Shown here in pieces: positions 1-11,200 of a stretch of DNA of 64,000 nucleotides. The stretch covers positions 23,523 to 87,522 of the forward strand of contig NZ_BROC01000007.1 in assembly GCF_024345205.1 (NCBI RefSeq), written 5' to 3'. Source of the DNA: Lapidilactobacillus luobeiensis. GTDB lineage: Bacteria > Bacillota > Bacilli > Lactobacillales > Lactobacillaceae. The position numbers and the translations under genes were made by a program. How positions within the stretch are numbered: position 1 is the first letter of the stretch; every line of letters begins with the position of its first letter. The notes beneath the pieces were generated by a model, which was given only the letters and a program-made list of their open reading frames with translations, did no database searches and was not told the DNA's origin.

Positions 1-2
1 TG

Positions 3-167
3 GTCATTCAAATGACGACCCAGCCAAGATCATTGCAACAGTGGGAGCTGACCGTGCTTTTGAACAAACCAGACTACTTGAACTTACCTGTCTACTTACA
101 AATCGAGCAACAGTTGATCGCGGTTTACGGCTTTCGTTTGACCAACGGCGAAGCTTGGATCAGTTGA
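3..167 (+). CDS. 3' end of an unidentified gene (partial)
   Basis: An open frame of about 54 codons enters from the left edge and stops at TGA 165-167. Its codon choice (ATC, TTG, CAA) resembles neighbouring genes and the product ends in an alternating hydrophobic/polar pattern around LNLPVYLQIEQQ. A second frame is open until TAG 212-214, so the frame assignment is uncertain. No family is recognised. A terminator follows. Confidence 0.4.
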   Translation, partial: VIQMTTQPRSLQQWELTVLLNKPDYLNLPVYLQIEQQLIAVYGFRLTNGEAWIS

Positions 168-214
168 GCATTTGGCAAACGACCCGAGACGACCGCTATG
201 CTTTCCGCCAGTAG

Positions 215-246
215 AAAAGCGCTCCTCCATTGGAAGGGGCGCTTTT
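215..246. terminator. Bidirectional hairpin terminator
   Basis: AAAAGCGCTCC pairs with GGGGCGCTTTT around a short loop, with an A run on the left and a T run on the right. It can end the partial plus-strand gene and the minus-strand galU gene. Confidence 0.75.
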
Positions 247-294
247 AAAAATCAGTCACTGATCACGCTTGTTTTACCCAAGCGAGCTTCGGCG

Positions 295-1200
295 TTATTT
301 CTTTGTTTTCTTGGCGTCTTCTTGGGCTAATCGTTGACCCAGATCAATGATCAATTTCCGGAGATCATCCTTGATCTCTGGGTGCTTCAAGCCAAATTCG
401 ATACTAGTTTTGACGTAACCGAATTTGTTACCGACATCGAATCGCTGACCTTTGAACTCCCGTGCAAAAACACGTTGGGTCTTATTCATCGTATCGATCG
501 CGTCAGTCAATTGAATTTCACCGCCAGCGCCAGGTTTCTGTTCCGCTAAAATATCGAAGATCTCCGGCGTCAACAAATAACGGCCGATGATCGCCAAATT
601 ACTGGGAGCTTCTTCTTTTTTCGGTTTCTCAACGAAGCGCCGAACATTGAATAGACCAGGGACGCTCTCACCTTCAGGATCGATCACCCCATAGGCAGAC
701 ACTTCATCTTTGGGAACTTGCATCACCGCTAAGGTCGAGGCGTGCGTTTTCTCGTAATCTTCGATCAATTGTTTGGTCAAAGGCACTTTATCTTGCATCA
801 GATCATCGCCTAGCATGACCACAAAAGGTTCATCGGCGACAAATGATTTTGCCAAACGTACGGCATCGCCTAATCCGCGCGGATGTGACTGCCGCGTGAA
901 ATAAAGATTGACGCCCATCTCTGTGGTTTCTTGAACAAGACGCAACAAGTCCAGCTTACCTTTTTCTTCAAGATTGTGTTCCAGCTCAGGAACAGAATCA
1001 AAATGGTCTTCGATCGGCCGTTTGCCCTTGCCGGTAATGATCAAAATATCCTCTATCCCTGAAGCCTTTGCCTCCTCAACGATGAATTGGATCGTTGGTT
1101 TATCAACAATGGGCAACATCTCCTTGGCCATTGCTTTCGTGGCTGGTAGGAAACGAGTCCCAAACCCAGCTGCGGGGATCACTGCTTTACGAACTTTCAT
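295..1200 (-). CDS. galU: UTP--glucose-1-phosphate uridylyltransferase
   Basis: This cytosolic enzyme makes UDP-glucose from UTP and glucose-1-phosphate, the precursor for wall polysaccharides and teichoic acid glycosylation. The N-terminus has the nucleotidyltransferase signature [17 protein letters not shown], followed by the conserved VEKP and [10 protein letters not shown] blocks. The 301-residue length is normal for Gram-positive GalU. I choose ATG at 1200 because AGGAGG lies 7 nt upstream; a TTG one codon earlier is too close to it. It appears monocistronic. Confidence 0.95.
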   Translation of the reverse strand: MKVRKAVIPAAGFGTRFLPATKAMAKEMLPIVDKPTIQFIVEEAKASGIEDILIITGKGKRPIEDHFDSVPELEHNLEEKGKLDLLRLVQETTEMGVNLYFTRQSHPRGLGDAVRLAKSFVADEPFVVMLGDDLMQDKVPLTKQLIEDYEKTHASTLAVMQVPKDEVSAYGVIDPEGESVPGLFNVRRFVEKPKKEEAPSNLAIIGRYLLTPEIFDILAEQKPGAGGEIQLTDAIDTMNKTQRVFAREFKGQRFDVGNKFGYVKTSIEFGLKHPEIKDDLRKLIIDLGQRLAQEDAKKTKK

Positions 1201-1278
1201 CAAAAAGCCTCCTTAGCTTAGCGAACATACTACTAGCATACCCGATTTTGCTCAGAATATAAACAACTTTAAAAAAAC

Positions 1279-2229
1279 TTAGCGACTTTTCAGAAATTTA
1301 GCCAAACGACCGCCAGAATCGGTGTTACTCGGATCCCCGTGCCAGGACTCATTAAAGATCGCGTTGATCACCGTGCCGACCATTAACAACGTCGCCGCGA
1401 AGTTCAACCACAATAGACCGATGATCAACGTTCCGATCGTGCCATAACTATTGAACGAACGGCCAAAATAGTGAACATATAAAGAAAAACCTTGAGTCAG
1501 GACTAGCCAGCCACCAGCTGTGAAAAGTGTCCCAGGCAACACAGTCCAGAATTTCAAGTGGATATTCGGTAAGAAATATTGCAAGAACAATAACACCGCT
1601 AACGTAACCACGACCACTACCGGCCATTTCCACTTGGAAAAAACAATGAGGATCTTATTCGACAACCGAAATGTTGGCACTAACCATTCCAGAAAAGTTT
1701 GGCCGAACGTAAAAGCGCCAATAATCAGCATCACGGACATCACAAAAATAAAGGTCAATAAAAAGGCCAAAAATCGGCGCACGACCGCATTTTGGATCGG
1801 GATATCACTATAGATCTTAGAACTGTCGATCTGATAGGCGTCATTCATACTATTGCGGATCGCATTGATCGCCCGACTGCCCGCCCACAAAGTCGCGATC
1901 ACCCCAATAGAGAGCAAACTGCTACTACTTTTACCCAACAAAGAAACAACGATCGGCCGCACCAAAGGCAAGATCTGCTCAGGAAAGGCCATCTCCAAAT
2001 ATTCCAAAACAGTTTTCGCGTCCAGACCTAAATAGGGCAACATATTGCCAATAAAAATGATCAAGGGAAAAAAGCCCAAGAGCACATAATAGGTGATCAC
2101 TTTGGCTGCGTTAGAAATATTGCTGGAGATCACCCGCGTCACGACCCGCTGAATAAAAATAAACAATTTGCGGTACCAGGGCAAAGTCTGGCGAAATAGG
2201 GGCGCCTCAGTCGTCGTTTCCATTTTCAT
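1279..2229 (-). CDS. YihY/BrkB family inner-membrane protein
   Basis: This is a 316-residue polytopic membrane protein of the YihY/BrkB (formerly 'RNase BN') family, whose function is unknown. Visible family features are the helix starting KVITYYVLLGFFPLIIFIGN, the LWAGSRAINAIRNSMNDAY segment and the C-terminal GTIGTLIIGLLWLNFAATLL helix. About six transmembrane segments are apparent, ending in a short basic tail. The start at ATG 2229 is set by GGAGGG just upstream; 14 further upstream codons are open but unsupported. It lies downstream of map with a terminator between, so it is probably transcribed alone. Confidence 0.85.
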   Translation of the reverse strand: MKMETTTEAPLFRQTLPWYRKLFIFIQRVVTRVISSNISNAAKVITYYVLLGFFPLIIFIGNMLPYLGLDAKTVLEYLEMAFPEQILPLVRPIVVSLLGKSSSSLLSIGVIATLWAGSRAINAIRNSMNDAYQIDSSKIYSDIPIQNAVVRRFLAFLLTFIFVMSVMLIIGAFTFGQTFLEWLVPTFRLSNKILIVFSKWKWPVVVVVTLAVLLFLQYFLPNIHLKFWTVLPGTLFTAGGWLVLTQGFSLYVHYFGRSFNSYGTIGTLIIGLLWLNFAATLLMVGTVINAIFNESWHGDPSNTDSGGRLAKFLKSR

Positions 2230-2287
2230 TATTCCCTCCGACCAAAAAAACAATTGCTTCACGTTCATCAAACACTAAGTATACAAA

Positions 2288-2330
2288 AACGCCATCTTCA
2301 GCGCAAATCAAGCTGAAACGGCGCTTCATT
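2288..2330 (-). terminator. Terminator of map
   Basis: On the minus strand GCGCCGTTTCAGC pairs imperfectly with GCGCTGAAGATGGCG and is followed by TTTTTG. Confidence 0.7.
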
Positions 2331-2348
2331 TTTTAAAAATCGAACTGA

Positions 2349-3185
2349 TCAGTCCTTGATACCACGAGCTAAGATCTCCTGAGCCAACTTCAAATAATGA
2401 GCATCTTCTTCAGGATCCTGTGAGGTCAAGATTTGAGGCCCTTCTGGGGTGATCGCCAAAGTATGTTCGTATTGCGCTGACCAACTGCCGTCCGCCGTCA
2501 CATAATATTCCCAAGAATCATTGGGATCATTGACTTCTTTAGCCGCGATCTGCCAAGTTCCTTCATTGATCATCGGCTCGATCGTGATCGTCATCCCATT
2601 TTTCAAACGCAAACCTTTACCTGGTTCGCCATAATGAGGCACATTCGGTTGTTCGTGCATCGTTGGTTGAATGCCATGGCCGATCAGCTCACGAACATCG
2701 CCGTAACCGTGGACATCTTCCGTGTACGTCTGGATCGCGTAACCAATATCGCCTAAACGATTGCCAGCAACTGATTCGGCAATGCCCAAGTACAAGGCCT
2801 GCTTGGTCACTTCCATCAAGTCTTTCGTCGCTTGACTGACTTCACCCACCGCGTAACTCCAGCAAGAATCGCTTTCATAACCATCTAAATTGACCGTCAT
2901 ATCGACCTTGACCAGATCGCCTTCTTTTAGGTAAAGATCTTTCCGCGGTGTCCCGTGAGCGACCTCATCATTAACGTCCACACAAGTCGCGTATTTATAA
3001 CCTTCAAAACCCTTTTCAGAAGGATGCCCACCACGACTAGTAATATATTCATCAGCAAACTTTTCAATATCATAAGCGGAAATACCCGGCTTAATGAGCT
3101 TACGCAAGCCCAAGTGCACGCCAGCCAATAACTCGCCAGAACGTCGCATTCCTTCAATTTCACGCGCAGATTTTAATGTAATCAT
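2349..3185 (-). CDS. map: Type I methionine aminopeptidase
   Basis: Removes the N-terminal methionine from nascent proteins. Metal ligands are visible: Asp95 and Asp106 (DMTVNLDGYESD, the usual 11-residue spacing), His in ELIGHGIQPTMHEQP, Glu in TIEPM and Glu in QYEHTLAIT. At 278 residues it is longer than the roughly 250-residue standard because of an insert of about 20 residues (NEGTWQIAAKEVNDPNDSWE) before the last ligand, as in several lactobacilli and streptococci. GGAGG lies 6 nt before the ATG. It is apparently monocistronic. Confidence 0.95.
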   Translation of the reverse strand: MITLKSAREIEGMRRSGELLAGVHLGLRKLIKPGISAYDIEKFADEYITSRGGHPSEKGFEGYKYATCVDVNDEVAHGTPRKDLYLKEGDLVKVDMTVNLDGYESDSCWSYAVGEVSQATKDLMEVTKQALYLGIAESVAGNRLGDIGYAIQTYTEDVHGYGDVRELIGHGIQPTMHEQPNVPHYGEPGKGLRLKNGMTITIEPMINEGTWQIAAKEVNDPNDSWEYYVTADGSWSAQYEHTLAITPEGPQILTSQDPEEDAHYLKLAQEILARGIKD

Positions 3186-3232
3186 AAGCAGCCTCCATTC
3201 CTAAGTATTATACCGCTTGTAAAAAAGAAAGA

Positions 3233-3345
3233 CCAGCGTGCACAGCGACTTCGAGCATTAGCCGAGTGATGACTTTGGAAGCGGGCTTCGCTTCCGAAGT
3301 CATTGCGTAGCTGAGCACAGAAGGCAGCTGCGCGGAGCACATTTT
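3233..3345 (+). repeat. Palindromic unit, divergent copy (U0)
   Basis: Contains the family core GAGCATTAGCCGA, a GGAAGC/GCTTCC hairpin and TAGCTGAGC, ending GCACATTTT. The terminal arms are more diverged than in other copies. It abuts the first large cassette. Confidence 0.7.
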
Positions 3346-3904
3346 GACCACGACCGCAGCTTGCGCTGCGAAATTCGGGGTGAGCTCGCTGTGGGCGTCA
3401 CTTTGAGCTTTTCGGAAGAGCACCGAAAATCTCAAAGCTGAGCCTTATTCTAAGCGGCACAGCCGCTAAGAATAACGACACGGCGATCTCACCCCGAATT
3501 TCTCCGCTCCAGCCGCTCAACGTTATAATAGCCGTTTGTGCACTCACACCGACTGGCTGGCTTTGGCCAATTGATGGGGAGCCACGCAATTAGAGAACTC
3601 GGCTAGTGATTACCACCTTAATCTTGGTAACACCGGCGTAATTTTCCTGCTGAACTAGAGCAAGTTCGAAATAAATCGACCGAATGGTATTCGTGGACTA
3701 TTTTGGTGAAGATCAGACAGTATTATTGCACGATTTGAAATAGTCGGGCTGATTTTCTCAAATCAATTGGTGTCGACGGGCCACCTTAAAAGTGGGCTAT
3801 TGTTTGACCTCTAGCTTGCAAAATCACTTCGTCAAATCCCTCATCTTGATTGCAGATCGGCTCATTTCTGTGTAGCAACCGTCTCAGGGCGTGTGGCTCT
3901 ATCC

Positions 3905-4026
3905 AGAGTGTGAGCCGACCTGGGCAGCTTCTGAGCATTAGCCTAGCTCTTATTTTGGAAGCGTTCCTTGCTTCCAGAATAAGAGCGTAGCTAAGCGGAA
4001 GAAGCTAGGTCGGCGAACACGTTTCA
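3905..4026 (+). repeat. Palindromic unit U1, inserted in L1 site 1
   Basis: Outer arms CCGACCTGGGCAGCTTCT / AGAAGCTAGGTCGG, core GAGCATTAGCCTA ... TAGCTAAGC and middle arms GCTCTTATT / AATAAGAGC. The same position in cassette L2 has no unit. Confidence 0.9.
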
Positions 4027-4132
4027 GCAGTGAAATTTGTCTTTGTGGCTTTGCCACTTAGACAAAGACCTGATTTTGAGACAAGCCGCGCCCTTTGCGG
4101 ATTGGCTCAAAATAGCGTCCACTGCGTTCAAA

Positions 4133-4254
4133 CAGAGTGCTTACCGATCTGGGCAGCTTCTGAGCATTAACCTAGCTAGGATTTTGGAAGCGGGTTGTGC
4201 TTCCGGAAGCCTAGCGTAGTTAAGCGCAAGAAGCTAGGTCGGTAAACACATTTC
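4133..4254 (+). repeat. Palindromic unit U2, inserted in L1 site 2
   Basis: Begins CAGAGTGC and ends AACACATTTC, with the CCGATCTGGGCAGCTTCT / AGAAGCTAGGTCGG arm class and GGAAGC...GCTTCC centre. The corresponding site is empty in L2 and L4. Confidence 0.9.
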
Positions 4255-4327
4255 CAGCCACCACAAACGCCCTGAGGCGGTTGCGTCCACATCCAAACCC
4301 AACAAATCTGCAATCAAGCAGAAGCTC

Positions 4328-4365
4328 AAAAAAACACCGCTAGGCCAGTTACCGGCTCAGCGGTG
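4328..4365 (-). terminator. Terminator of the epimerase homologue
   Basis: On the minus strand CACCGCTGAGCCGG pairs with CTGGCCTAGCGGTG, followed by seven T. Confidence 0.8.
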
Positions 4366-4395
4366 ATCAATATTCTTTTCGGAATTACGGTGAGG

Positions 4396-5241
4396 TCAAC
4401 TTAGTTCGATGGTGTAACCAAGCACCAGTTGGTCGCGCGCAGGTAAAGTTAGGTTGCCTTCTTTTCGCAAAAGATCAGAACGGATCCCTTGCTTGTCTGG
4501 TAAACCATTCCACAAACCAAACTTGATCGTTTGTTGGGTCGGCGAGATCTGGACCGCATAAAAAGGAAAATCGGCGGTTTTTAAAACCAATTGAGTCACT
4601 TGACGGCCGCTGGTCAAAACCAATTCCTGCATGTCCCGGTTGGTCAAGATCAAAAGGTGTTCGGCGATCTCCGGCGTTTGTAAGGGTAATTTACCGCGAT
4701 GAAAATAACGACTTGGCTGGATCGCGCCGGTGCGAAAAGCGTCGTCGTCCAGTTCGCGGACCAATGTCAATGCTTTTTCCGGCGCTAAGGTCAGCTGGCA
4801 ATCTTGCCAATCCGCCGTCGCCAAATGACAAGTCAATTCAGTCCCCAGCGAAAAGGCCATCGTCACATTTCCCATATTCATCAAATGATAGTCGACTTTG
4901 ATCCCAGTCGCCGTTAATTGGAAAGTCGCCAAGAAATGAAAATAAAAAGGATAACTTTGGCGTAACTGATCATTATCAGTCAGCTCCAAGGTCACTTTCG
5001 TCGCTGACTGGGTATAAACGCGCCAGCGCGCATCCTTGGCGAAACCTTGTTCTGGCATTGTGTAGGTTTGATTCTGATAGTCATAACTATCCCCGACCGA
5101 ACGACCGATCGCGGGGAAAAGAACCGTTGCCGTCTGTTGATCGATCAGGGCCGCAGAATGGTCGATCAAAGTCAGCCCGCTGATCTGCGCGCCCAATTCA
5201 TCGATTTGCGCCATTATGGTTTTATTTTTTAATGTGATCAT
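4396..5241 (-). CDS. Aldose 1-epimerase superfamily protein (LacX-like), catalytic residues altered
   Basis: A 281-residue beta-rich protein of the galactose mutarotase-like superfamily, nearest to the LacX type. Alignable landmarks are LGAQISGL near the N-terminus, FPAIGR, SYPFYFHFLATFQLT and the C-terminal GLWNGLPDKQGIRSDLLRKE. Two histidines normally used by the family are replaced: the expected HGF(A/L)RD reads QGFAKDA, and the GGHPAF-type block reads GTELTCHL. Mutarotase activity is therefore doubtful, and a sugar-binding or altered role is possible. The start follows AGGTGATAAG. It lies downstream of a GH1 gene but 370 bp away. Confidence 0.75.
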   Translation of the reverse strand: MITLKNKTIMAQIDELGAQISGLTLIDHSAALIDQQTATVLFPAIGRSVGDSYDYQNQTYTMPEQGFAKDARWRVYTQSATKVTLELTDNDQLRQSYPFYFHFLATFQLTATGIKVDYHLMNMGNVTMAFSLGTELTCHLATADWQDCQLTLAPEKALTLVRELDDDAFRTGAIQPSRYFHRGKLPLQTPEIAEHLLILTNRDMQELVLTSGRQVTQLVLKTADFPFYAVQISPTQQTIKFGLWNGLPDKQGIRSDLLRKEGNLTLPARDQLVLGYTIELS

Positions 5242-5611
5242 CTTATCACCTATTCATCATCTGAGATACTTCTATTATGACACAGGCCAGTGATTTTTAA
5301 AGGAATCGACCACCAAAATTTGCTTAAAAAAAGTTAATGTTTGTTAGGAAAACATTAAGTCAAAACCACCGTCATTTTTGATCTAGGTCTGGCAAAAACA
5401 CCACGCGCTCATACAGGATCGAGGTCAGATTTTAGGAACACGTGAGCCCTGAGTTTCGGCCAACGTCGACTTTCAATTTGCCAACTGGGATCGAGTAACG
5501 CAAAAACGCGCCGCCATCTTTAAAACGATGACAACACGTTTTCACTCGACTAATTATGCTAACGATAACAGCTCACGCTAAATAGAGCCGGCTTTCGTTA
5601 GTTCTGGATTT
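5242..5611. other. Intergenic stretch without a gene
   Basis: No open frame with a plausible ribosome binding site is seen. The right side of the epimerase homologue has a weak minus-strand -10-like CATAAT (about 5276-5281) with an AT-rich -35 region. The rest has no clear signal. Confidence 0.5.
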
Positions 5612-7156
<1,545 letters not shown>

Positions 7157-7200
7157 TCAAAGTCATTTTAACATTAATCCAGTAACACGTCATCCAAAAT

Positions 7201-7322
7201 CAGAGTGCGGAGCAAGCCGGGTTGCTTGTGAGCATTAGCCTAACAATGGTTTTGGAAGCGCACTTTGCTTCCGGAACCATTGTGTAGCTAAGCGCAACAA
7301 GCAGGCTTGCGCAGCACGTTTC
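7201..7322 (+). repeat. Palindromic unit U3
   Basis: Begins CAGAGTGCGG and ends GCACGTTTC. Outer arms CAAGCCGGGTTGCTTGT / ACAAGCAGGCTTG, middle arms ACAATGG / CCATTGTG, centre GGAAGC/GCTTCC. Lies immediately downstream of a truncated relative. Confidence 0.9.
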
Positions 7323-7327
7323 AAAAT

Positions 7328-7381
7328 CAGAGTGCGGAGTAAGCCGAGTTGCTTGTGAGCATTAGCCTAATACTAGTTTTC
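7328..7381 (+). repeat. Truncated palindromic unit U4
   Basis: Starts 5 bp after U3 in the same direction with the same outer-arm class, reaches GAGCATTAGCCTA, then breaks off where cassette L2 sequence begins. Only the left half is present. Confidence 0.85.
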
Positions 7382-7389
7382 CCCTTACT

Positions 7390-8118
7390 TCTCCTGCGTG
7401 ATTCGGGGCGAGCTTGCTGTGGGTGGCTGTCTCGTTTCAATCTTGGCCGCGGGCTGCGCTGCATGTGGCGGGTAAGCTCGCTGTGCTCCCGTATCTCGGC
7501 CGTAACTTCCACTGCGTGGTTCGGGGTGAGCTCGCTGTGGGCGTCACTTTGAGCTTCGCAAAGTACGCGAATCTCAAAGCTGAGCCTTGGTCTAAGTGGC
7601 ACAGCCACTAAGACCAATTTCACGGCGATCTCACCCCGAACCACTCCGTTGCAGTTACTCAACAATTGTAAGTAGTTTAAGCTGCCACGCCATAGTGCTT
7701 GCTCGTGTGAATTGACAAATTTCACCGCAATGACGATCATGACTAGTGATCACAAGTTCGTACCGATAGTCACACCGTAGAAAGCGACTAGCTGATCACC
7801 GGCAACTCTAGTCAAACAACTGACAGGCCTTTTCTCACAAAATGAAATGATAGCATTTTGACCACCCCACTAGCAAAACCACTTCGCAAACTACTTCGCC
7901 AAGATTGCAGATAAGCTCCATTCTGCCTAGCAACCGCCTCAGGGCGTGTGGCTCAGCAGTGAGATTTGTCTTAGTGATTTATCACTTAGACAAAGACCTG
8001 ATTTTGAGACAATTCGATCTTTGAATTGTCTCAAAACAGCGTCCACTGCGTTCCAGCCACCACAAACGCCCTGAGGCGGTTGCGTCACCACCAAACCCCA
8101 CCACACCTGCAATCAAGC
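7390..8118 (+). repeat. Large non-coding hairpin cassette L2, both internal sites empty
   Basis: Same architecture as L1: a branched hairpin at about 7510-7640 (TTCGGGGTGAG / CTCACCCCGAA with inner TTTGAG/CTCAAAG and GGTCTAAGTGGC/GCCACTAAGACC), then a fold-back from GATTGCAGAT (about 7912) to CTGCAATC. At site 1 the sequence runs GTGTGGCTCAGCAGTGA and at site 2 ACTGCGTTCCAGCCACC, without a 120-bp unit. No gene is supported. Confidence 0.85.
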
Positions 8119-8208
8119 GGAGAAATAAATACAGAACCGGCACTTTGTAAATTGGCTCAATATAATGACACTTTTGAAATTAACAGCATGTCGATCCATA
8201 ACAAATAG

Positions 8209-8231
8209 CCCGAGAAAATAATTTTCTCGGA
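8209..8231. terminator. Possible terminator downstream of the proteinase gene
   Basis: CCGAGAAAAT and ATTTTCTCGG form a perfect short hairpin about 65 bp past the stop codon of the proteinase gene. The following T-tract on the minus strand is weak. Confidence 0.5.
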
Positions 8232-8296
8232 CCATTGCGGTGACATATTCACTTAGCATACTAAAGTTCTAAGCGCTTGCTGATTATCTCATTGAT

Positions 8297-11200
8297 CTAA
8301 TCATGCCGCCGTTGCCGCTTACCTAGACCTAACAGTCCAGCCAAACTGGCGAGGATGATGCCCCAAAGACCAAGTTGTGGTTCCACTTGTTCCCCAGCTT
8401 GTGGCAATTTAGCCGCATTTGTTTGCTTGGCTTTGCTTGCCTTCACTGTCTTAGCAGCGTTCGTGCTCGTTTTTTGAACTGCGCCTTGGTTTTGAGCTGA
8501 CGTATTTGTCTGACTACCACTAGTTTGACCTTGATTCGCACCAGTTGTTGGTTTTTCTGTTTGATCTGGATCCTTTGCTGGTTCTTCCTCGGTCGTGTCA
8601 GTGGATCCCGACTTCAGCTCTAAGCCTTTGATAGCCGCTTCTAGTTGCGCTGTCGTGGTCTGGACCTCTGCCAAAGTTGCATCGGATTTGTTCAAGATCG
8701 CAACCACGGCTTCGCGAGCTTGCGCTAGGATCAGGGCTGTCGCGTGCGTATATTTACCACTCTTACCTAGATCACGAGCCTCGGCCAATTTTGTCCGCAA
8801 CTCTGCTTTGGCCGTCGCTAAGACTGTTGCCGCTGCTGGATCGTCTGCCTTCGGGATCAACGCGTCCTCAGCCGCTTTTAAGTTCGCTGCCGCCGCTTGC
8901 ACGTCAGCCAACGTAGCTTCTTTATCGTTGAGCACTGCTTGAACGGCCGCACGAGCAGCAGCTAATGCTTGCGCCGAATCATGGGTATAATCGCCACTAG
9001 CGCCTAATTCCCGCGCATGTGTCAATGCTTCTCGTAAAGCAGTCTTCGCTTCCTTTAAAGCAGCCGCGTCGGAATCGTCAGGATCCTCAGGATCAGTCGG
9101 TACAGTCGCGCTGATATTGCTAACGTTATAAGTGACTACTGGCGATTCATTGCCGTAACCATCAGTCGACTTGAACAAAACATTACCGTTTTCTTTGACC
9201 ACGACACCCTCTGCTGGCACTGCCTGATAAGTTTGACCGCCATCCGTACTATATTCGACAGTCTCATCAGTTGCACTGGCCTCTGCGGTCAATGTCACGC
9301 TGGTCGCTGGTTCCTTGGTATTTTCACTGATCGTTGGTGCTGTTAACACTGCTTCAGCGCGATAGTCAACATGGATCTGTTTGGTCGTCGGGTTACCCAT
9401 TGAGTCCGTGACTGTAACGGTGATCACATTGATACCTGGGTTCAGGGTAATGTCTTTGCTAAATTCTAGCTTGCCACTTTTACCGCTATTGATGTCGATG
9501 TCACTGTAAGTCGCGTCAACATTGCTGCCATTGATATAAAGATCAAAGTAATCCACATTGTCAGTCGCCGTACCACTGACCGTGTAATTTGGATCATTGG
9601 TCTTAACGACTTGATCAGTTGGATTATTCAGGTTCAAAACTGGCGCTTCAGTATCCAATAGGAAGGATAACGTCTCTTGGAAGGTCTTATTTTGAGTGGT
9701 ATCCCCAACGATCACTGAGAATGGTTTCTGCCCAGCATGTCCCAGTTCTAATTTCACTGAGAAGGACAAGTCATCAGGATTTATCTGAACATCCTTGCCG
9801 TCGATCTTCAACGTCGTTGTGTTATGTTTGACGTGCCCCGTGATGGTCGCGATACCAGTTTCGGGATCATAATAGCTGGTGTCGGCCAAGCTCAAGTTAT
9901 TGGAACCAAACTTGACGCCATGATCAAAGGTAACGGCGTTATTCAAAAGATCTGGATCATTAGAGGACTTGATCGTCTTAGTGGCCGTCGTCGTGTTCCC
10001 ATCGGCGTCGATCGCGGTGAAGGTCAGCTCATTGTCGCCATAAACAACTGGGACAGTGGCCGTAAAGTGATGGTCCGCATCGAGGTCGGCTGTGATCGTT
10101 TTGCCATTAGCCGCGACTTGAACAGCGACAGTATCAGCGCTAACGGTCCCAGAAACTGGTGCTTCTTGTTCAGAGGTCCCACTAGCAACATTCAATTCCG
10201 CAAATGCTGGCGGTGTTAAGCTGACCCGAGTTTGATAACTGCCGAGAGGCGTTTCATGGTCTTCATCGCTGTAAAGGGTCACGGTGCTGTCATAATCCTT
10301 GCCTGCGGTCAATGGTAAAATCGCGTTGAAGTAATTCGTGAACAGTATCTTAGAAACATCTAAAGTTTGTTCCTGACCATTCTCGTCAGTATAGGTGCCG
10401 TAAACTTTCCCTGGGTAGGTCCCCGTCAAGCGATAACCGTAAGTCCCAGCGTCTAATGAAATGACGTCAGGCGTAGCCGTGCTAAGAACCTCTGGGATGC
10501 CCCCGTTCAAGAGAACTAGGTCATAGCTAGTTTCACCTGGTTTTTGGACAGGCGTCATCTCGTCTGCGGCATTCGTCGCATTATCAGTCAAATACAATTC
10601 AACGGTATTTTTACCATTAGTTAACGCCTGCGCCTGCTCGGTCGTCAATGGGACAGTGACCTTGCTATAACCATCTGCAGTGCTGCCCTCGACTTCGAAC
10701 TTACCGCCTTGGGCAACAATGCCATTGATCGCGGTGATCGCCGATCGATCGATATCAAGTCCGCTCCCGCTATCTTTGACTTCCGCGGTCGCGTAATAAG
10801 TCTTGCCATCCTTATCTTCTTGAACATCTAAGCCAATATTGCGGATCGTTGGCGCGACGGAATCGACTTTGAACTTAGCGCTGTAAGACTGTTCTTGGTC
10901 GGAACCTTCTGGTGTTCCCGTCAAGCGGTAAGAATAAGTCCCGTCAGCGACGGTCTTGTAGTCGCCTGTGGCTTGATCGTAGTACGTCCCGTCCCAGCTT
11001 GGCGCGGTGAAGGTCGTGTAGTAACCGCCGTTGGAATAGAAATAAGTCTTGGTCAGATTGGTCGATTTACCTAAGGTCGTGACCACATTATTATCCGCGT
11101 CCAAAATATCGACAGAAACATTTTGCGCGTTCCGGAACAGATAGTAATCAAATTGGATCTCATTGAAGAAAGCCCGCGAGTCCGTTGAAAAGGCGATCGC

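Larger units (their letters stand above)
3352..4320 (+). repeat. Large non-coding hairpin cassette L1
   Basis: This fills the gene-free stretch between map and the epimerase homologue. Its left part (about 3352-3570) folds as a branched hairpin: TTCGGGGTGAG pairs with CTCACCCCGAA, enclosing the inner stems TTTGAG/CTCAAA and TTATTCTAAGCGGC/GCCGCTAAGAATAA. The right part is a long fold-back from GATTGCAGAT (about 3850) to ATCTGCAATC (about 4315), with AACCGTCTCAGGGCG opposite CGCCCTGAGGCGGTT. Two 120-bp units sit inside the right part. Open frames here are short and track the palindromes, so I call no gene. Related copies are L2, L3 and L4. Confidence 0.85.

Noticed and set aside
3208..3589. 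Genes in the large cassettes L1-L4 (several 60-140-codon open frames)
   Set aside because: Frames follow the palindromes, differ between copies, lack ribosome binding sites and give no plausible domains.
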